Notes: generated by a model from the sequence alone, not told the origin. 64,000 bases of DNA from Rhizobium sp. CIAT894 (GCF_000172795.2 NZ_CP020948.1:1-64000), one strand, 5' to 3'; shown: positions 8,369-17,500, counted from the first letter of the stretch. Numbers and translations: made by a program.

Positions 8369-9556
8369 ATGTCCATCAGAACGCTGCAGGCTCTGAACAA
8401 CAACGCGCCTGCCTCGGAAACCACGGCGGAAGCCGCACCGGCAACCCTTGACGCCGGCAACACGCCGCGCCTCACTGAGGCTGCCGTCGTATCGGAGACC
8501 CTCGTTCGCAAGCGCCGCGGCCGCGGATTGCTGCTGGGCGCAACGGCGATCATCGTGATCGCTGCAGGCGCCTATTTCGGCCACGACTACTGGACGGTCG
8601 GCCGCTTCCACATCTCGACCGACGATGCCTATGTGAAGGCTGACAACACGACCGTCGCACCGAAGGTTTCGGGCTATCTCGCCGAAGTGCTCGTCAGCGA
8701 TAACCAGGTGGTCAAGGCTGGTCAGCCGCTTGCTCGCATCGACGACCGCGACTTCAAGGCTGCTCTCGACCAGGCCAGGGCCGATGTCGCCGCGGCGGAA
8801 GCGACGCTCAACGCCAAGCAGGCTTCGCTCGATATCCAGCAATCGACGATCGCCGCTGCCCGCGCGACGGTCGACGTCGACCGCGCGAACGAGACTTTCG
8901 CCGAGCAGAACAACAAGCGCTATTCGAACCTCGCCACCAGCGGCTATGCCCCGGTCCAGACGGCACAGCAGGCGGCCTCGCAGATCGCGGCCGCCCAAGC
9001 CACGATTGTACGCGACAGCGCTTCGCTCGACGCCGCCGTCAAGCAGGTCGATCTCCTGAACGCCGAGCTTGCCCAGGCGAAGGCGGCGCTTGCCCGCAGC
9101 CAGGCCGTTCAGCATCAGGCTGAGCTGAACCTCTCCTATGCGACGATCGCCGCACCCGTCGATGGCACCATCGGCAACCGGACGCTGCGTGTCGGGCAGT
9201 ACGTCCAGGCCGGCACTCAGCTGATGTCGGTCGTGCCGACGAGCGCGGTCTATGTGATTGCCAATTATAAGGAAACGCAGCTCACCAACGTCCGCGCCGG
9301 CCAACTGGTGGAGATCGAGGTTGATACCTTCCCGGGCCGTATCTATCACGGCCGTGTCGACAGCCTCGCTCCGGCAAGCGGCCAGGAATTTGCTCTGCTG
9401 CCGCCTGACAACGCCACCGGCAACTTCACCAAGGTCGTCCAGCGCATCCCGGTCAAGATCGTGCTCGATGGCGACGCCGCCGTGAGCGGCGACCTGCGCC
9501 CCGGCATGTCCGTCCAGCCGAGCATCGACACCAAGGCCGATGCCGACCGCAAATAG
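8369..9556 (+). CDS. emrA: Membrane fusion protein of an EmrAB-type efflux pump
   Basis: A 395-residue HlyD-family periplasmic adaptor. It has a short cytoplasmic N-terminus, one membrane helix (near residues 50-68, LLLGATAIIVIAAGAYFG), a lipoyl half-motif (DAYVKADNTTVAPKVSGYLAEVLVSDNQ), a long alpha-helical hairpin rich in Ala, Gln and Asp (residues 125-245), then the second lipoyl half and a beta-barrel (LSYATIAAPVDGTIGNRTLRVGQYVQ). An AGGAGAG Shine-Dalgarno precedes the ATG. It is followed 23 bp later by the emrB-type permease. It joins the inner-membrane pump to an outer-membrane TolC-like channel, which is not encoded here. Rhizobial homologues (RmrAB) export plant phenolics; the substrate here is unproved. 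Confidence 0.9.
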   Translation: MSIRTLQALNNNAPASETTAEAAPATLDAGNTPRLTEAAVVSETLVRKRRGRGLLLGATAIIVIAAGAYFGHDYWTVGRFHISTDDAYVKADNTTVAPKVSGYLAEVLVSDNQVVKAGQPLARIDDRDFKAALDQARADVAAAEATLNAKQASLDIQQSTIAAARATVDVDRANETFAEQNNKRYSNLATSGYAPVQTAQQAASQIAAAQATIVRDSASLDAAVKQVDLLNAELAQAKAALARSQAVQHQAELNLSYATIAAPVDGTIGNRTLRVGQYVQAGTQLMSVVPTSAVYVIANYKETQLTNVRAGQLVEIEVDTFPGRIYHGRVDSLAPASGQEFALLPPDNATGNFTKVVQRIPVKIVLDGDAAVSGDLRPGMSVQPSIDTKADADRK

Positions 9557-9579
9557 GCGCCGGGCCAGGAGATCGTGTC

Positions 9580-11175
9580 ATGTCCACCATTGCAGCAACA
9601 GCCTCAGCCACATCGCAGCCGCGCGCCGGCACCAAGGCGAGCACCAGGGAATGGATCGCCGTTCTCGCCGGCATGATCGGCGCCTTCATGGCGATCCTCA
9701 ACATCCAGATCACCAATGCCTCGCTCCTTGAGATCGAGGGCGGCATTGGAACGGGCGTCGACAACGGCGCTTGGATTTCGACCTCCTACCTCATCGGCGA
9801 GATCATCGTCATTCCGCTGACGGCTTATTTCAGCAACGTCTTCTCGTTTCGCCGCTATATCCTGGTCAACTCCATCCTTTTTCCGCTGTTCTCGATCGCC
9901 TGTGCCTTCGCTCACGATCTCGGCACGATGATCGTGCTGCGCGGCCTGCAGGGCTTTGCCGGCGGGGTGCTGATCCCGATGGCCTTCACCATGGTTCTGA
10001 CCAAGCTGCCCAAATCGCAGCAGCCGCTCGGCCTCGCTATCTTCGCGCTTTCGGTGACTTTCGCACCGGCGATCGGTCCGACCATTGGCGGTTATCTCAC
10101 CGAGAATTATGGCTGGCAGACGATCTTCTTCATCAACGCCGTCCCGAGTGCGATCATGGTAGCGGCGCTTGCCTTGACGCTCGACAAGCAGCCGATGCAG
10201 CTCGGTCTGCTGAGGCAAGGCGACTGGGCCGGTATCTTCACCATGGCGATCGGTCTTTCGGCGCTGCAGACGGTGCTTGAAGAAGGCAACAAGGAGGACT
10301 GGTTCTCCTCGCCCTTCATCGTCAAGCTGAGTATCGTCGCCTTCGTCTTCCTCGCCGCCTTCATCTGGATCGAGCTGACGGTGAAGAAACCGCTGGTCAA
10401 GCTCAGCCTGCTGACGCAGCGCAATTTCGGCATCGGTGTTGCGGTCAACGTGCTGGTCGGCGTCGCTCTCTTCGGCAGCGTCTATATCCTGCCGCAATAT
10501 CTCGGCCAGGTGCAGCGCTACAATGCCGAGCAGATCGGCAATGTGCTGGCCTGGACCGGCCTGCCGCAGCTGCTGCTCATCCCGCTCGTGCCGATGATGA
10601 TGAGGCGCTTCGATGCTCGCTACATCGGTTTCCTGGGCATCTCGATCTTCGCCATCAGCTGCTTCATGAACATCATGCTTTCGGCCGATACCGCCGGCGA
10701 TCAGTTCTGGATCCCCAACATCGTCCGCGCCATCGGCCAGGCGCTGGTGCTGACGCCGATCACCGCCATCACCACAGCAGGCATCGCGCCCGCCGATGCC
10801 GCCGCCGCCTCGGGCCTGACCAATATGCTGCGCAATCTCGGCGGCGCGGTCGGCACGGCAACGCTCGGCACGGTGCTGACCAAACGCGAGCAGTTCCACT
10901 CCAACGTCATCGGCCAGTCGGTGACGCTCGGCCGCGACGAAGTCCGCAACCGTCTCGACCAGGTGACCGGCTACTTCATGTCGCACGGGGTCTCCGACCA
11001 TGCGGTTGCAACGCAGAAAGCGGTCGTGGCGCTTGGGCAGATCGTCAAACGCCAGGCTCTGATCATGGGCTTCAGCGATACCTTCGCCGTTATCGGGACC
11101 GTGCTTGCCATTGCTGCGATCGCCCTGCTCTTTGCCCAGAAGCCACGCGCAGGCGGGGGCGCCGGCGCCCACTGA
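9580..11175 (+). CDS. emrB: MFS drug exporter, DHA2/EmrB family
   Basis: A 531-residue major facilitator with about 14 membrane helices, the length and topology of the DHA2 drug:H+ antiporter family. Recognisable motifs are WISTSYLIGEIIVIPLTAYFSN in helices 1-2, LRGLQGFAGGVLIPMAF in helix 4 and the antiporter motif C region TFAPAIGPTIGGYLTENYGWQ. AGGAG lies 9-10 bp before the ATG. It forms an operon with emrA and is under the divergent TetR. It pumps amphiphilic compounds out across both membranes together with EmrA. Confidence 0.92.
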   Translation: MSTIAATASATSQPRAGTKASTREWIAVLAGMIGAFMAILNIQITNASLLEIEGGIGTGVDNGAWISTSYLIGEIIVIPLTAYFSNVFSFRRYILVNSILFPLFSIACAFAHDLGTMIVLRGLQGFAGGVLIPMAFTMVLTKLPKSQQPLGLAIFALSVTFAPAIGPTIGGYLTENYGWQTIFFINAVPSAIMVAALALTLDKQPMQLGLLRQGDWAGIFTMAIGLSALQTVLEEGNKEDWFSSPFIVKLSIVAFVFLAAFIWIELTVKKPLVKLSLLTQRNFGIGVAVNVLVGVALFGSVYILPQYLGQVQRYNAEQIGNVLAWTGLPQLLLIPLVPMMMRRFDARYIGFLGISIFAISCFMNIMLSADTAGDQFWIPNIVRAIGQALVLTPITAITTAGIAPADAAAASGLTNMLRNLGGAVGTATLGTVLTKREQFHSNVIGQSVTLGRDEVRNRLDQVTGYFMSHGVSDHAVATQKAVVALGQIVKRQALIMGFSDTFAVIGTVLAIAAIALLFAQKPRAGGGAGAH

Positions 11176-11234
11176 CGCCTCCCTTTTCCAGAGAAAGCCC
11201 TTCTTCGCGCAAAGGAGAGCTTTTTTGCACAAGC

Positions 11235-12104
11235 CTATTGCGGAATCTCGACCGTAATGGCGAAGCTTGCCACGGCACTCGGCGCCAGAATCGTCGTGGA
11301 GGGACGTTTCGACAGTTCGCTCGAACTCCCAGCTTCCGCAGCCGTTCCATGCCAAGGCTCGATGCAGATGAAGGGGGCGCCCGGTTTGGTCCACAAAGCG
11401 AGATTGGGCAGGTTCTTGAAGCCAAAGCGCAAGCTCGGCCCGCCTTCGGCGCCGTAACGCAGCCCTTCGCCTGCGCCTTGCGGGAAGATCATCGCGTCCT
11501 GCTCGAACATTGCGTGATCCAGCACCAGCCGACCGGCCTTGAACGGCGAGGGCAGCGCCGCAGGATTGATGAGACCACCCTCCAGCCGCACGAGCCCTGG
11601 CTCGCCCGCATTCTCGAGCGTAATCGTGTGGGCCTGCCCGCCAGCACCGGGCAGCGGCCAGGCGAAGGCCGGATGAAAACCGAGCCCGAACGGCATCGCC
11701 TTTTGATCGCGATTGGTCACCTCGGCCGTCACCGTCAAAGCGCGGCCTTCAACCGCATGCTCCAAGGCCAGCTGAAAATCGAATGGATAGACCGCTCTTG
11801 AGGCTTCCGAGGCGACCAACTCGTGCCGGCACATCGTTGCTGTGGATGCTGCAAGCGTAAACTCGCTTCGGCGGGCAAAACCATGCTGGGCCATCGGGTA
11901 GACCGTGCCGTCGATCGCGATCTTGTCATCCGGAGCCTTGCCGACGATCGGAAACAGGATCGGCGACCGCCCGGTCCAGAAGGCTGCATCGCCCGTCCAC
12001 AACCAGGAGCGTCCGTCGCTTGAGGTGAGCGCCTGCATCTCGGCGCCGAGAGGAGAGATGTCGACGGTGAGGTCCTGATTACCGATCCGGATCAAGGTTG
12101 GCAT
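11235..12104 (-). CDS. Aldose 1-epimerase family protein (LacX-like)
   Basis: A 289-residue galactose-mutarotase-like protein. The beta-sandwich family motifs are AQHGFARRSEF with a first conserved His, GLGFHPAFAWPL with the second, and CIEPWHG with the catalytic Glu. The family interconverts alpha and beta anomers of sugars or sugar phosphates. I chose the ATG at 12104 (MPTLIRIGNQ) because AAAGGGAA sits just upstream; the frame stays open 22 codons further. The gene is alone on this strand and convergent with the exporter, so the context gives no specific substrate. Confidence 0.82.
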   Translation of the reverse strand: MPTLIRIGNQDLTVDISPLGAEMQALTSSDGRSWLWTGDAAFWTGRSPILFPIVGKAPDDKIAIDGTVYPMAQHGFARRSEFTLAASTATMCRHELVASEASRAVYPFDFQLALEHAVEGRALTVTAEVTNRDQKAMPFGLGFHPAFAWPLPGAGGQAHTITLENAGEPGLVRLEGGLINPAALPSPFKAGRLVLDHAMFEQDAMIFPQGAGEGLRYGAEGGPSLRFGFKNLPNLALWTKPGAPFICIEPWHGTAAEAGSSSELSKRPSTTILAPSAVASFAITVEIPQ

Positions 12105-12200
12105 CGCAATTCCCTTTCGCACTGGTTCGGTACCAAGCCATACCTTTCCGCGGCGGGGATTTCCAGCCAATAGGTGGAAGGGCCGGGTACCGGCGACAGG

Positions 12201-12530
12201 CTATTTCCGCACCGCGCCCAATCGTGCGATCACTTCGTTCGGGATGCCGTAGCGCTGAACGGCGTCGCGATTGTTGCGCAGCCCGCACATCTCGCGCTGG
12301 ATGAAGAATGCCCAGACGGCGTCGGACGCTTCATTCAGAAGCTTCTCGCGTTCCTCGGCGCTCTGGCGCTCGGGAGTCCAGGCCTTCAGGCCGGCGAGCG
12401 CCGCCTCCACCTTCAGCCCGTGACGCCCGAGTGCATCGGCCCGTTCCGACATCAGCTCGTATTCGAGGACGTTGAAGCCGTTTCTATCCTGCTGGGATTG
12501 TCTGAAGGACTGCGGCGGACGAACGCTCAT
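12201..12530 (-). CDS. Conserved hypothetical protein, about 109 aa
   Basis: A small soluble, charged, mainly helical protein (SFRQSQQDRNGFNVLEYELMSERADALG ... AFFIQREMCGLRNNRDAVQRYGIPNEVIARLG). It has no signal peptide or membrane segment. I believe it belongs to a rhizobial DUF family (DUF6665-like), but I cannot confirm this. The ATG at 12530 is preferred over an in-frame GTG two codons upstream because GGGAA is better spaced from it. It lies upstream of, and reads toward, the epimerase gene (96 bp apart), but a shared transcript is not evident. Function unknown. Confidence 0.65.
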   Translation of the reverse strand: MSVRPPQSFRQSQQDRNGFNVLEYELMSERADALGRHGLKVEAALAGLKAWTPERQSAEEREKLLNEASDAVWAFFIQREMCGLRNNRDAVQRYGIPNEVIARLGAVRK

Positions 12531-12674
12531 TGGCACGAATTCCCTTCGGCGAAGGCTTTAATCTTAGCCAATCCGGCTCGACGGATCGAGAGGGTTCGAA
12601 ACGGGCCTATCCCGGCATTTCCATGCGTGCCATAAGGGCGCCGAAAAAACTTTCCCCTGGGCCCAGCGCACATC

Positions 12675-14297
12675 ATGATTCGTATCGAGAATATCAGCAA
12701 GCAGCTCAGCCACCGGATCCTCTTCATCGAGGCATCGGCGGCTCTGAACAGAGGCGAGAAGATCGGTCTCGTCGGCCCGAACGGCGCCGGCAAGACGACG
12801 ATCTTCCGGATGATCAACGGGGAAGAGCTGCCCGATGAAGGCCAGGTCTCCTGCGAGAAGGGCGTCACTATCGGCTACTTCAACCAGGATGTCGGCGAGA
12901 TGGCGGGGCACAGCGCCGTTGCCGAGGTGATGAATGGCGCCGGTCCGGTCAGCATCGTTGCCGGCGAGTTGCGCGAGCTCGAAGCCGCCATGGCCGACCC
13001 CGAAAGGGCCGACGACATGGAGGAGATCATCGAGCGCTACGGCGAGGTGCAGGCGCGCTACGAGGAGCTGGACGGCTATGCGCTCGAAGGCCGTGCCCGC
13101 GAAGTGCTTGCGGGCTTAAGCTTCAGCCAGGAGATGATGGACGGCGATGTCGGTGCGCTGTCGGGCGGCTGGAAGATGCGTGTGGCGCTTGCCCGCATTC
13201 TGCTGGCGCGGCCCGATGTCATGTTGCTCGACGAACCGAGCAACCATCTGGATCTCGAAAGCCTGATCTGGCTGGAGGAATTCCTGAAGGGGTATGAAGG
13301 TGCGCTGCTGATGACCTCGCACGACCGCGAGTTCATGAATCGCATCGTTACCAAGATCATCGAGATCGACGCCGGCACGCTGACGGCCTATTCCGGCGAC
13401 TATGAATTTTACGAGCAGCAGCGGGCGCAGAACGAAAAGCAGCAGCAGGCCCAGTTCGAACGCCAGCAGGCGATGCTCGCCAAGGAAATCAAGTTCATCG
13501 AGCGGTTCAAGGCGCGCGCCTCGCATGCCTCGCAGGTGCAGAGCCGGGTGAAGAAACTGGAGAAGATCGATCGGGTGGAGCCGCCCAAGCGCCGGCAGTC
13601 GGTCGCCTTCGAATTCCAGCCGGCCCCGCGCTCCGGTGAGGATGTGGTCAGCCTGAAGAATGTGCACAAGAAATACGGCAGCCGAAGCATCTATGAAGGG
13701 CTCGATTTCATGGTGCGGCGGCGGGAGCGCTGGTGCATCATGGGCATCAACGGCGCCGGCAAATCGACGCTGCTGAAGCTGGTGACCGGCACCGCCGAGC
13801 CTGACGAAGGCAGTGTCGCGCTTGGTGCCAGTGTCAAGATGGGTTATTTCGCCCAGCACGCCATGGATATTCTCGACGGTGAGCACACCGTCTTCCAATC
13901 GCTGGAAGATCGGTTTCCCCAGGCAGGGCAGGGCCCCTTGCGGGCGCTCGCCGGATGTTTCGGCTTTTCCGGCGACGATGTGGAGAAGCGGTGCCGTGTG
14001 CTTTCGGGCGGCGAGAAGGCCCGGCTGGTCATGGCGATGATGCTCTTCGACCCGCCGAACCTGCTGGTCCTCGACGAGCCGACGAACCATCTCGACCTCG
14101 ACACCAAGGAAATGCTGATCAAGGCGCTCTCGCAATATGAGGGCACCATGCTGTTCGTCTCGCACGATCGGCATTTCCTGGCGGCACTTTCCAATCGCGT
14201 GCTGGAACTGACGCCCGAAGGCGTTCACCAATATGGCGGCGGTTATACCGAATATGTGGCGCGCACCGGCCAGGAAGCGCCGGGTCTGCGGAGCTGA
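12675..14297 (+). CDS. ABC-F family ATPase (translation-associated, YbiT/Uup type)
   Basis: A 540-residue protein with two ABC ATPase domains in tandem and no membrane segment, the ABC-F arrangement. NBD1 has GPNGAGKTT near residues 34-42, LSGGWKMRVALAR and LLDEPSNHLD. A charged Gln/Lys/Arg-rich linker (residues about 245-310) is the P-site tRNA-interaction motif region. NBD2 has GINGAGKST, LSGGEKARL and VLDEPTNHLD. Both Walker B Glu residues are present, so it should be an active ATPase. The family works on stalled ribosomes. It is monocistronic in appearance, with no drug-resistance genes around it. Confidence 0.9.
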   Translation: MIRIENISKQLSHRILFIEASAALNRGEKIGLVGPNGAGKTTIFRMINGEELPDEGQVSCEKGVTIGYFNQDVGEMAGHSAVAEVMNGAGPVSIVAGELRELEAAMADPERADDMEEIIERYGEVQARYEELDGYALEGRAREVLAGLSFSQEMMDGDVGALSGGWKMRVALARILLARPDVMLLDEPSNHLDLESLIWLEEFLKGYEGALLMTSHDREFMNRIVTKIIEIDAGTLTAYSGDYEFYEQQRAQNEKQQQAQFERQQAMLAKEIKFIERFKARASHASQVQSRVKKLEKIDRVEPPKRRQSVAFEFQPAPRSGEDVVSLKNVHKKYGSRSIYEGLDFMVRRRERWCIMGINGAGKSTLLKLVTGTAEPDEGSVALGASVKMGYFAQHAMDILDGEHTVFQSLEDRFPQAGQGPLRALAGCFGFSGDDVEKRCRVLSGGEKARLVMAMMLFDPPNLLVLDEPTNHLDLDTKEMLIKALSQYEGTMLFVSHDRHFLAALSNRVLELTPEGVHQYGGGYTEYVARTGQEAPGLRS

Positions 14298-14439
14298 CCG
14301 ATATTTTTGGACGGCATGTCGAAGCCGTCAGGCGGCTTCGACGGTCCAAAGCACGGATTCGGCGCTCGTCGCCACGATGATGACCAAATTCCGTGGTGTT
14401 CGGAGCCCTCTTCATGCAATCGGGGACGCGCATATCGGC

Positions 14440-14964
14440 ATGGACTGGATCAATCGCTATATCGATCAGCCGCTGCTGCACGGCGCGGCGGGCTTGTTGC
14501 GGGGCTGGCACATCCGCACGCGGCAGCCGCCGGAGCTGCTGGAGCCGACATGGAATCTCGTTGTTCTCTCCGTTCTCCTGATCGCAAGCGGGCAGGTCAT
14601 GGCCGGCAGACCTTTTGCGCTGAGTGTTGCGGCGCTGATCATGCTGGCGCTGCCATCGGCGCGAAAACTGCTTTCAGCGATGAAGGCAACGGGCAATTAT
14701 GGCGCCCGGGAATATAAGTCGCTGAGAGCGCGCGCCATCGCCAAACGTGAGGCGGAGTGGTCGGTGCGGATCATCGTCCTGTTTTCCTCTGCCTGTCTTC
14801 CCTTCATCGCGCGCATCGACGATCCGGTGGGAGCCTGTTTCATGCTGGGAGCAAGCGTCTGGTTCGTATTGACCGGGCCGCTCAAGGCCTATCTCGATGC
14901 TGCCGAGCCTCCCGAGCCGAATGAAGGCGACCGAACCTATAGCGGCGCCTTTTATTTCGGCTGA
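14440..14964 (+). CDS. Hypothetical membrane protein, about 174 aa
   Basis: A protein with three or four hydrophobic segments (NLVVLSVLLIASGQVM, FALSVAALIMLALPSA, WSVRIIVLFSSACLPF, ACFMLGASVWFVLTG) and an acidic C-terminus ending GDRTYSGAFYFG. I chose ATG 14440 (MDWINRYIDQP), which has GGGGA about 14 bp upstream. In-frame ATGs near 14377 would add about 21 residues. No functional motif is seen. It follows the ABC-F gene at 142 bp on the same strand. Confidence 0.6.
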   Translation: MDWINRYIDQPLLHGAAGLLRGWHIRTRQPPELLEPTWNLVVLSVLLIASGQVMAGRPFALSVAALIMLALPSARKLLSAMKATGNYGAREYKSLRARAIAKREAEWSVRIIVLFSSACLPFIARIDDPVGACFMLGASVWFVLTGPLKAYLDAAEPPEPNEGDRTYSGAFYFG

Positions 14965-15059
14965 GCCGATGCGACGTCGCATGTGCCGGCCGTGAGATCG
15001 GCAGGGAACCAAATCGGGCGGCTTCCGTTATCTCCGCAGCAACGTAAAAGGAGATTGCG

Positions 15060-15224
15060 ATGCTTTATTACGCTCTGGTGTTTCTCGTTGTGGCCTTGAT
15101 TGCCGGCGTCCTCGGATTTGGCGGTATAGCAGGGGCTTCAGCTTCCATCGCCCAGGTTCTGTTCTTTATTTTCCTGGTGCTCTTCGTGGTATCGATCGTC
15201 ATGCGCCTGATGCGAAGAGTATAG
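15060..15224 (+). CDS. DUF1328 small membrane protein (YtjA family)
   Basis: A 54-residue protein starting [19 protein letters not shown], with two hydrophobic helices around a [14 protein letters not shown] turn and a basic tail RLMRRV. This is the standard DUF1328 pattern. A strong AAAAGGAG (15046-15053) sits 6 bp before the ATG. These proteins are common in alphaproteobacterial stress regulons, but their function is not established. Confidence 0.9.
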   Translation: MLYYALVFLVVALIAGVLGFGGIAGASASIAQVLFFIFLVLFVVSIVMRLMRRV

Positions 15225-15324
15225 TGCGCAGAGATCAAGTTTAAATCCGGCGACATCGGACCGGTCTCCGAAAGTTGGACGTCAATTTTCGGGGACGGTT
15301 CAAGATATCGCCGGGTTTTCTCCA

Positions 15325-15681
15325 TCACTGAAGATTTCCGTTGCGGTCGTGGTCGGCGGTCGCGAAATCCGCCATCACGCGCTGCATGAATTCACTGCGG
15401 CTGATGCGGCCGTTGTGGTCGGCGTCGGTCAACGTGAATTGCTCGACGGTCAGGATCTGAACCGTCTCGTCGGACTGGAGGCTGCCGTCCTTGTTCTTGT
15501 CGAGACTCCCGAAGGCCGTGCCCATGAAGGTTTCGTATTCGGAGCGATCGACCGTCTTGCTGCCATTGCCGTCGAGCCGGTCCATCTGGCCCTGATACAT
15601 CGATCCGGGCTGCTGTTCTTGCGCCGCTGCCCCAAAACATTGGCACAGGATGAGTGTCGTCGCTAAAGCCAAGATTTTCAT
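15325..15681 (-). CDS. Secreted EF-hand domain protein
   Basis: A 118-residue protein with a cleavable signal peptide (MKILALATTLILCQCFGAAAQ) followed by EF-hand-like calcium loops: DKNKDGSLQSDE and DADHNGRISRSE are canonical, DGNGSKTVDRSE is imperfect, and DHDRNGN at the C-terminus is cut short. It is probably a periplasmic calcium-binding protein. I start it at ATG 15681, with GGAGG upstream. An in-frame GTG at 15699 would include the Shine-Dalgarno and is unlikely. It lies 18 bp after the lipoprotein gene, so the two are probably one operon. Confidence 0.85.
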   Translation of the reverse strand: MKILALATTLILCQCFGAAAQEQQPGSMYQGQMDRLDGNGSKTVDRSEYETFMGTAFGSLDKNKDGSLQSDETVQILTVEQFTLTDADHNGRISRSEFMQRVMADFATADHDRNGNLQ

Positions 15682-15699
15682 CGCTCGATATCCCTCCAC

Positions 15700-15948
15700 T
15701 TATCGACAAGCCAGGCGATTGCCCACGAAACCGCCGCCGCCGATGCCGGCGGCGACAGCAAGCACTTGCCCGGTTCCAGCCCCGATCGTGCTGCCGATCA
15801 GGCCGCCGACAATCGCGCCGCCGACGGTTCCCGCAATGCAGCCGAATTCGGAATTGTGATCCGAGACGCTCTGGGGTGTCGGCCCGGACTGGCAAGCGGA
15901 GACGGCAAGGCATGCCGCCAGTGTGATGTTTGTCGTGCGTAAGCGCAT
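15700..15948 (-). CDS. Glycine-zipper outer-membrane lipoprotein
   Basis: An 82-residue lipoprotein. The signal peptide ends in the lipobox VSAC, so Cys is the lipidated residue. The mature part has a Gly-rich zipper (GTVGGAIVGGLIGSTIGAGTG, then AAGIGGGGFVGN) like 17-kDa surface-antigen proteins. GGGAGGA precedes the ATG at 15948. It is the first gene of a two-gene operon with the EF-hand protein. A role in envelope integrity is likely but not shown. Confidence 0.83.
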   Translation of the reverse strand: MRLRTTNITLAACLAVSACQSGPTPQSVSDHNSEFGCIAGTVGGAIVGGLIGSTIGAGTGQVLAVAAGIGGGGFVGNRLACR

Positions 15949-16523
15949 TTTTTCCTCCCGATAATGGCCCGCCATCTCCAATAGAGATCGGTAGGCGTAC
16001 GATTGCTCGGCCCCTGCGAAAATATCGCCTGATTATATTTCTCGAGTTCAGACTTTATTTCTGTTCGAACAGAAGGAGAATTCCGGAAAACGCCCGTAAA
16101 TTCTGTGGCAATGCAAAGCAGTCATGCCGTTTCCCCCTCCGTTACAGTTTTGCGAGGGGAATTATTGCCAAATAATACAGCTATAGGGACAGCATGGCAA
16201 CCTGCACGGTCATCATCGCATATGCAGCAAGGCGCCGGCGTTTGTCCGGAAAGACGACGGCAATCGCGACCGTGCCTTTCTGGCAACCATTCCTGACAAG
16301 ATCGTGAAATAACCGGATGACGTGAATTAGTGCCTTCGAAATGTCCCAATGGGGCTGAACCGTAGGCATGTTTGTCGCTTGTGCCCTCCCATGCGCTTCG
16401 ACAGGCGATGCGAAAAGGATGCCGGTTCGGGATTGTTTTGCGGTTCCATCCGTTATCTGTAGCCGAATCTGGTGGCGAGTAGCCGGGTATTTGCTCCCGT
16501 CACGATTTGAGAAGGAGACACTT
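15949..16523. other. 575-bp intergenic region
   Basis: Divergent promoters are expected here for the lipoprotein (minus) and DUF992 (plus) genes. It contains a perfect 16-bp palindrome TTCTGTTCGAACAGAA (16059-16074). A possible 38-codon frame from the ATG at 16194 has no family resemblance, so I do not call it. Nothing else is recognisable. Confidence 0.4.
16059..16074. promoter_or_regulatory. 16-bp perfect palindrome, possible operator
   Basis: TTCTGTTCGAACAGAA is fully symmetric and lies in an AT-richer part of the divergent spacer. The distance between the nearest GTTC elements (13 bp) does not fit the alphaproteobacterial LexA box GTTC-N7-GTTC. The regulator is unknown. Confidence 0.35.
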
Positions 16524-17045
16524 ATGAAAAAGACTTTTGCGACGGCGTTTGCCGCGGTATCGTTGAGCCTTATCGGCGCGGGGGCGGTCAATGCCGCCGA
16601 CCCGGTCACCAGGACCTATGAAGAGCCGGACCTGCGCAACGGCGTGAAGATCGGTTATCTCACCTGCGATATCGGCGGCGGCACGGGTTATGTGCTCGGT
16701 TCATCCAAGGAAGCCGATTGCATCTTCCAGTCGACGGTCGGCAATGAGCTGTCGGATCGCTATATCGGCGAAGTGAGAAAGCTCGGCATCGACCTCGGCT
16801 TCACCACGCGCAGCCGACTGATCTGGGCCGTGTTCGCGCCGACGGCGGGTTATCATCGCGGGTCGCTCGCCGGCCTGTATGTCGGCGCCACCGCCGAAGC
16901 GACACTGGGTGCCGGCGTCGGCGCCAATCTCCTCGTCGGCGGGACCTCGGGCTCGATCCATTTGCAGACGGTCAGCCTGACCGGCCAGCTCGGCCTCAAC
17001 GTTGCCGCCGGCAGCGCATCGATGACACTGACGGCAGACAATTGA
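16524..17045 (+). CDS. DUF992 exported protein
   Basis: A 173-residue protein with a Sec signal peptide (MKKTFATAFAAVSLSLIGAG ... AVNA) and the DUF992 body: VKIGYLTCDIGGGTGYVLGSSKEADCIF, FTTRSRLIWAVFAPT and a Gly/Ala-rich C-terminus. Two Cys residues could form a disulphide in the periplasm. GAAGGAGA is 5 bp upstream of the ATG. The family is typical of Rhizobiales and its function is unknown. A GC-rich hairpin follows the gene. Confidence 0.9.
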   Translation: MKKTFATAFAAVSLSLIGAGAVNAADPVTRTYEEPDLRNGVKIGYLTCDIGGGTGYVLGSSKEADCIFQSTVGNELSDRYIGEVRKLGIDLGFTTRSRLIWAVFAPTAGYHRGSLAGLYVGATAEATLGAGVGANLLVGGTSGSIHLQTVSLTGQLGLNVAAGSASMTLTADN

Positions 17046-17053
17046 TGTGCCGT

Positions 17054-17105
17054 TGGCGCCCCCCGCCGCGACGCGGCAGGGGCGCCACCCATCCGAAGGG
17101 TTTTT
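17054..17105 (+). terminator. GC-rich hairpin with T tract after the DUF992 gene
   Basis: TGGCGCCCC (17054-17062) pairs perfectly with GGGGCGCCA (17079-17087), with CCGC/GCGG continuing the stem inside. A small ACCC/GGGT stem and TTTTT (17101-17105) follow. This is a likely intrinsic terminator. Confidence 0.6.
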
Positions 17106-17155
17106 CACGCCGCAACATGCCCCGGCCGGTCACGAAATGATGAATATTTGAATGA

Positions 17156-17461
17156 GCAATACCCGGCGAGGACGATATCCTGGAGCGGCGTCTGACCTCG
17201 TTCCTTGCGGGCGGTGAAATCGCCGTTTCCGGAGGTCATCCGGGAAGAGCAGCGGCTGCACGGTACATCTGGTCCGTCTATGTCGAGGCCTTCCGCCGGC
17301 GCGGCCTCGCATCGGCTCTGACCCGCAAGGCCGTCGACTATCTGAAATCGATCGGCTGCACGACCGCCGTCATCCACGCTTCGGATGCCGGCGAGCCGGC
17401 CTACCGGGCCGCTGGTTTCGAGCTGGCCAAGGAAATGCGCCTGCAGTTTCCGGCGCAGTAA
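17156..17461 (+). pseudogene. Decayed GNAT acetyltransferase (copy 1)
   Basis: From 17156 the frame reads PGEDDILERRLTSFLAGGE, then a short unrelated join, then RYIWSVYVEAFRRRGLASAL and DYLKSIGCTTAVIHASDAGEP ending in RLQFPAQ and a stop at 17459-17461. The Arg-rich RRRGLASAL is the acetyl-CoA pyrophosphate loop of GNAT enzymes. The N-terminus is cut by an in-frame TGA at 17153, and the central strand region appears deleted. A second, differently damaged copy of the same part is at 24069-24178. Confidence 0.75.
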
Positions 17462-17500
17462 CGAAGGGCGATGGCCGAAGCGTCGACGCGGCGTCTTCCG

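Noticed and set aside
8234..9349. Open frame extending the TetR protein N-terminally by about 370 residues
   Set aside because: The extension lies antisense to the well-supported emrA gene and across its promoter; the TetR family start at 8233 fits length and motifs.
16046..16066. Possible LexA (SOS) box GTTC..GTTC
   Set aside because: The two GTTC elements are 13 bp apart, not the 7 bp required in alphaproteobacteria.
16194..16310. Short 38-codon frame starting MATCTVIIAYAARRRRLSGK
   Set aside because: No Shine-Dalgarno, no family resemblance, and the composition is like random GC-rich frames.
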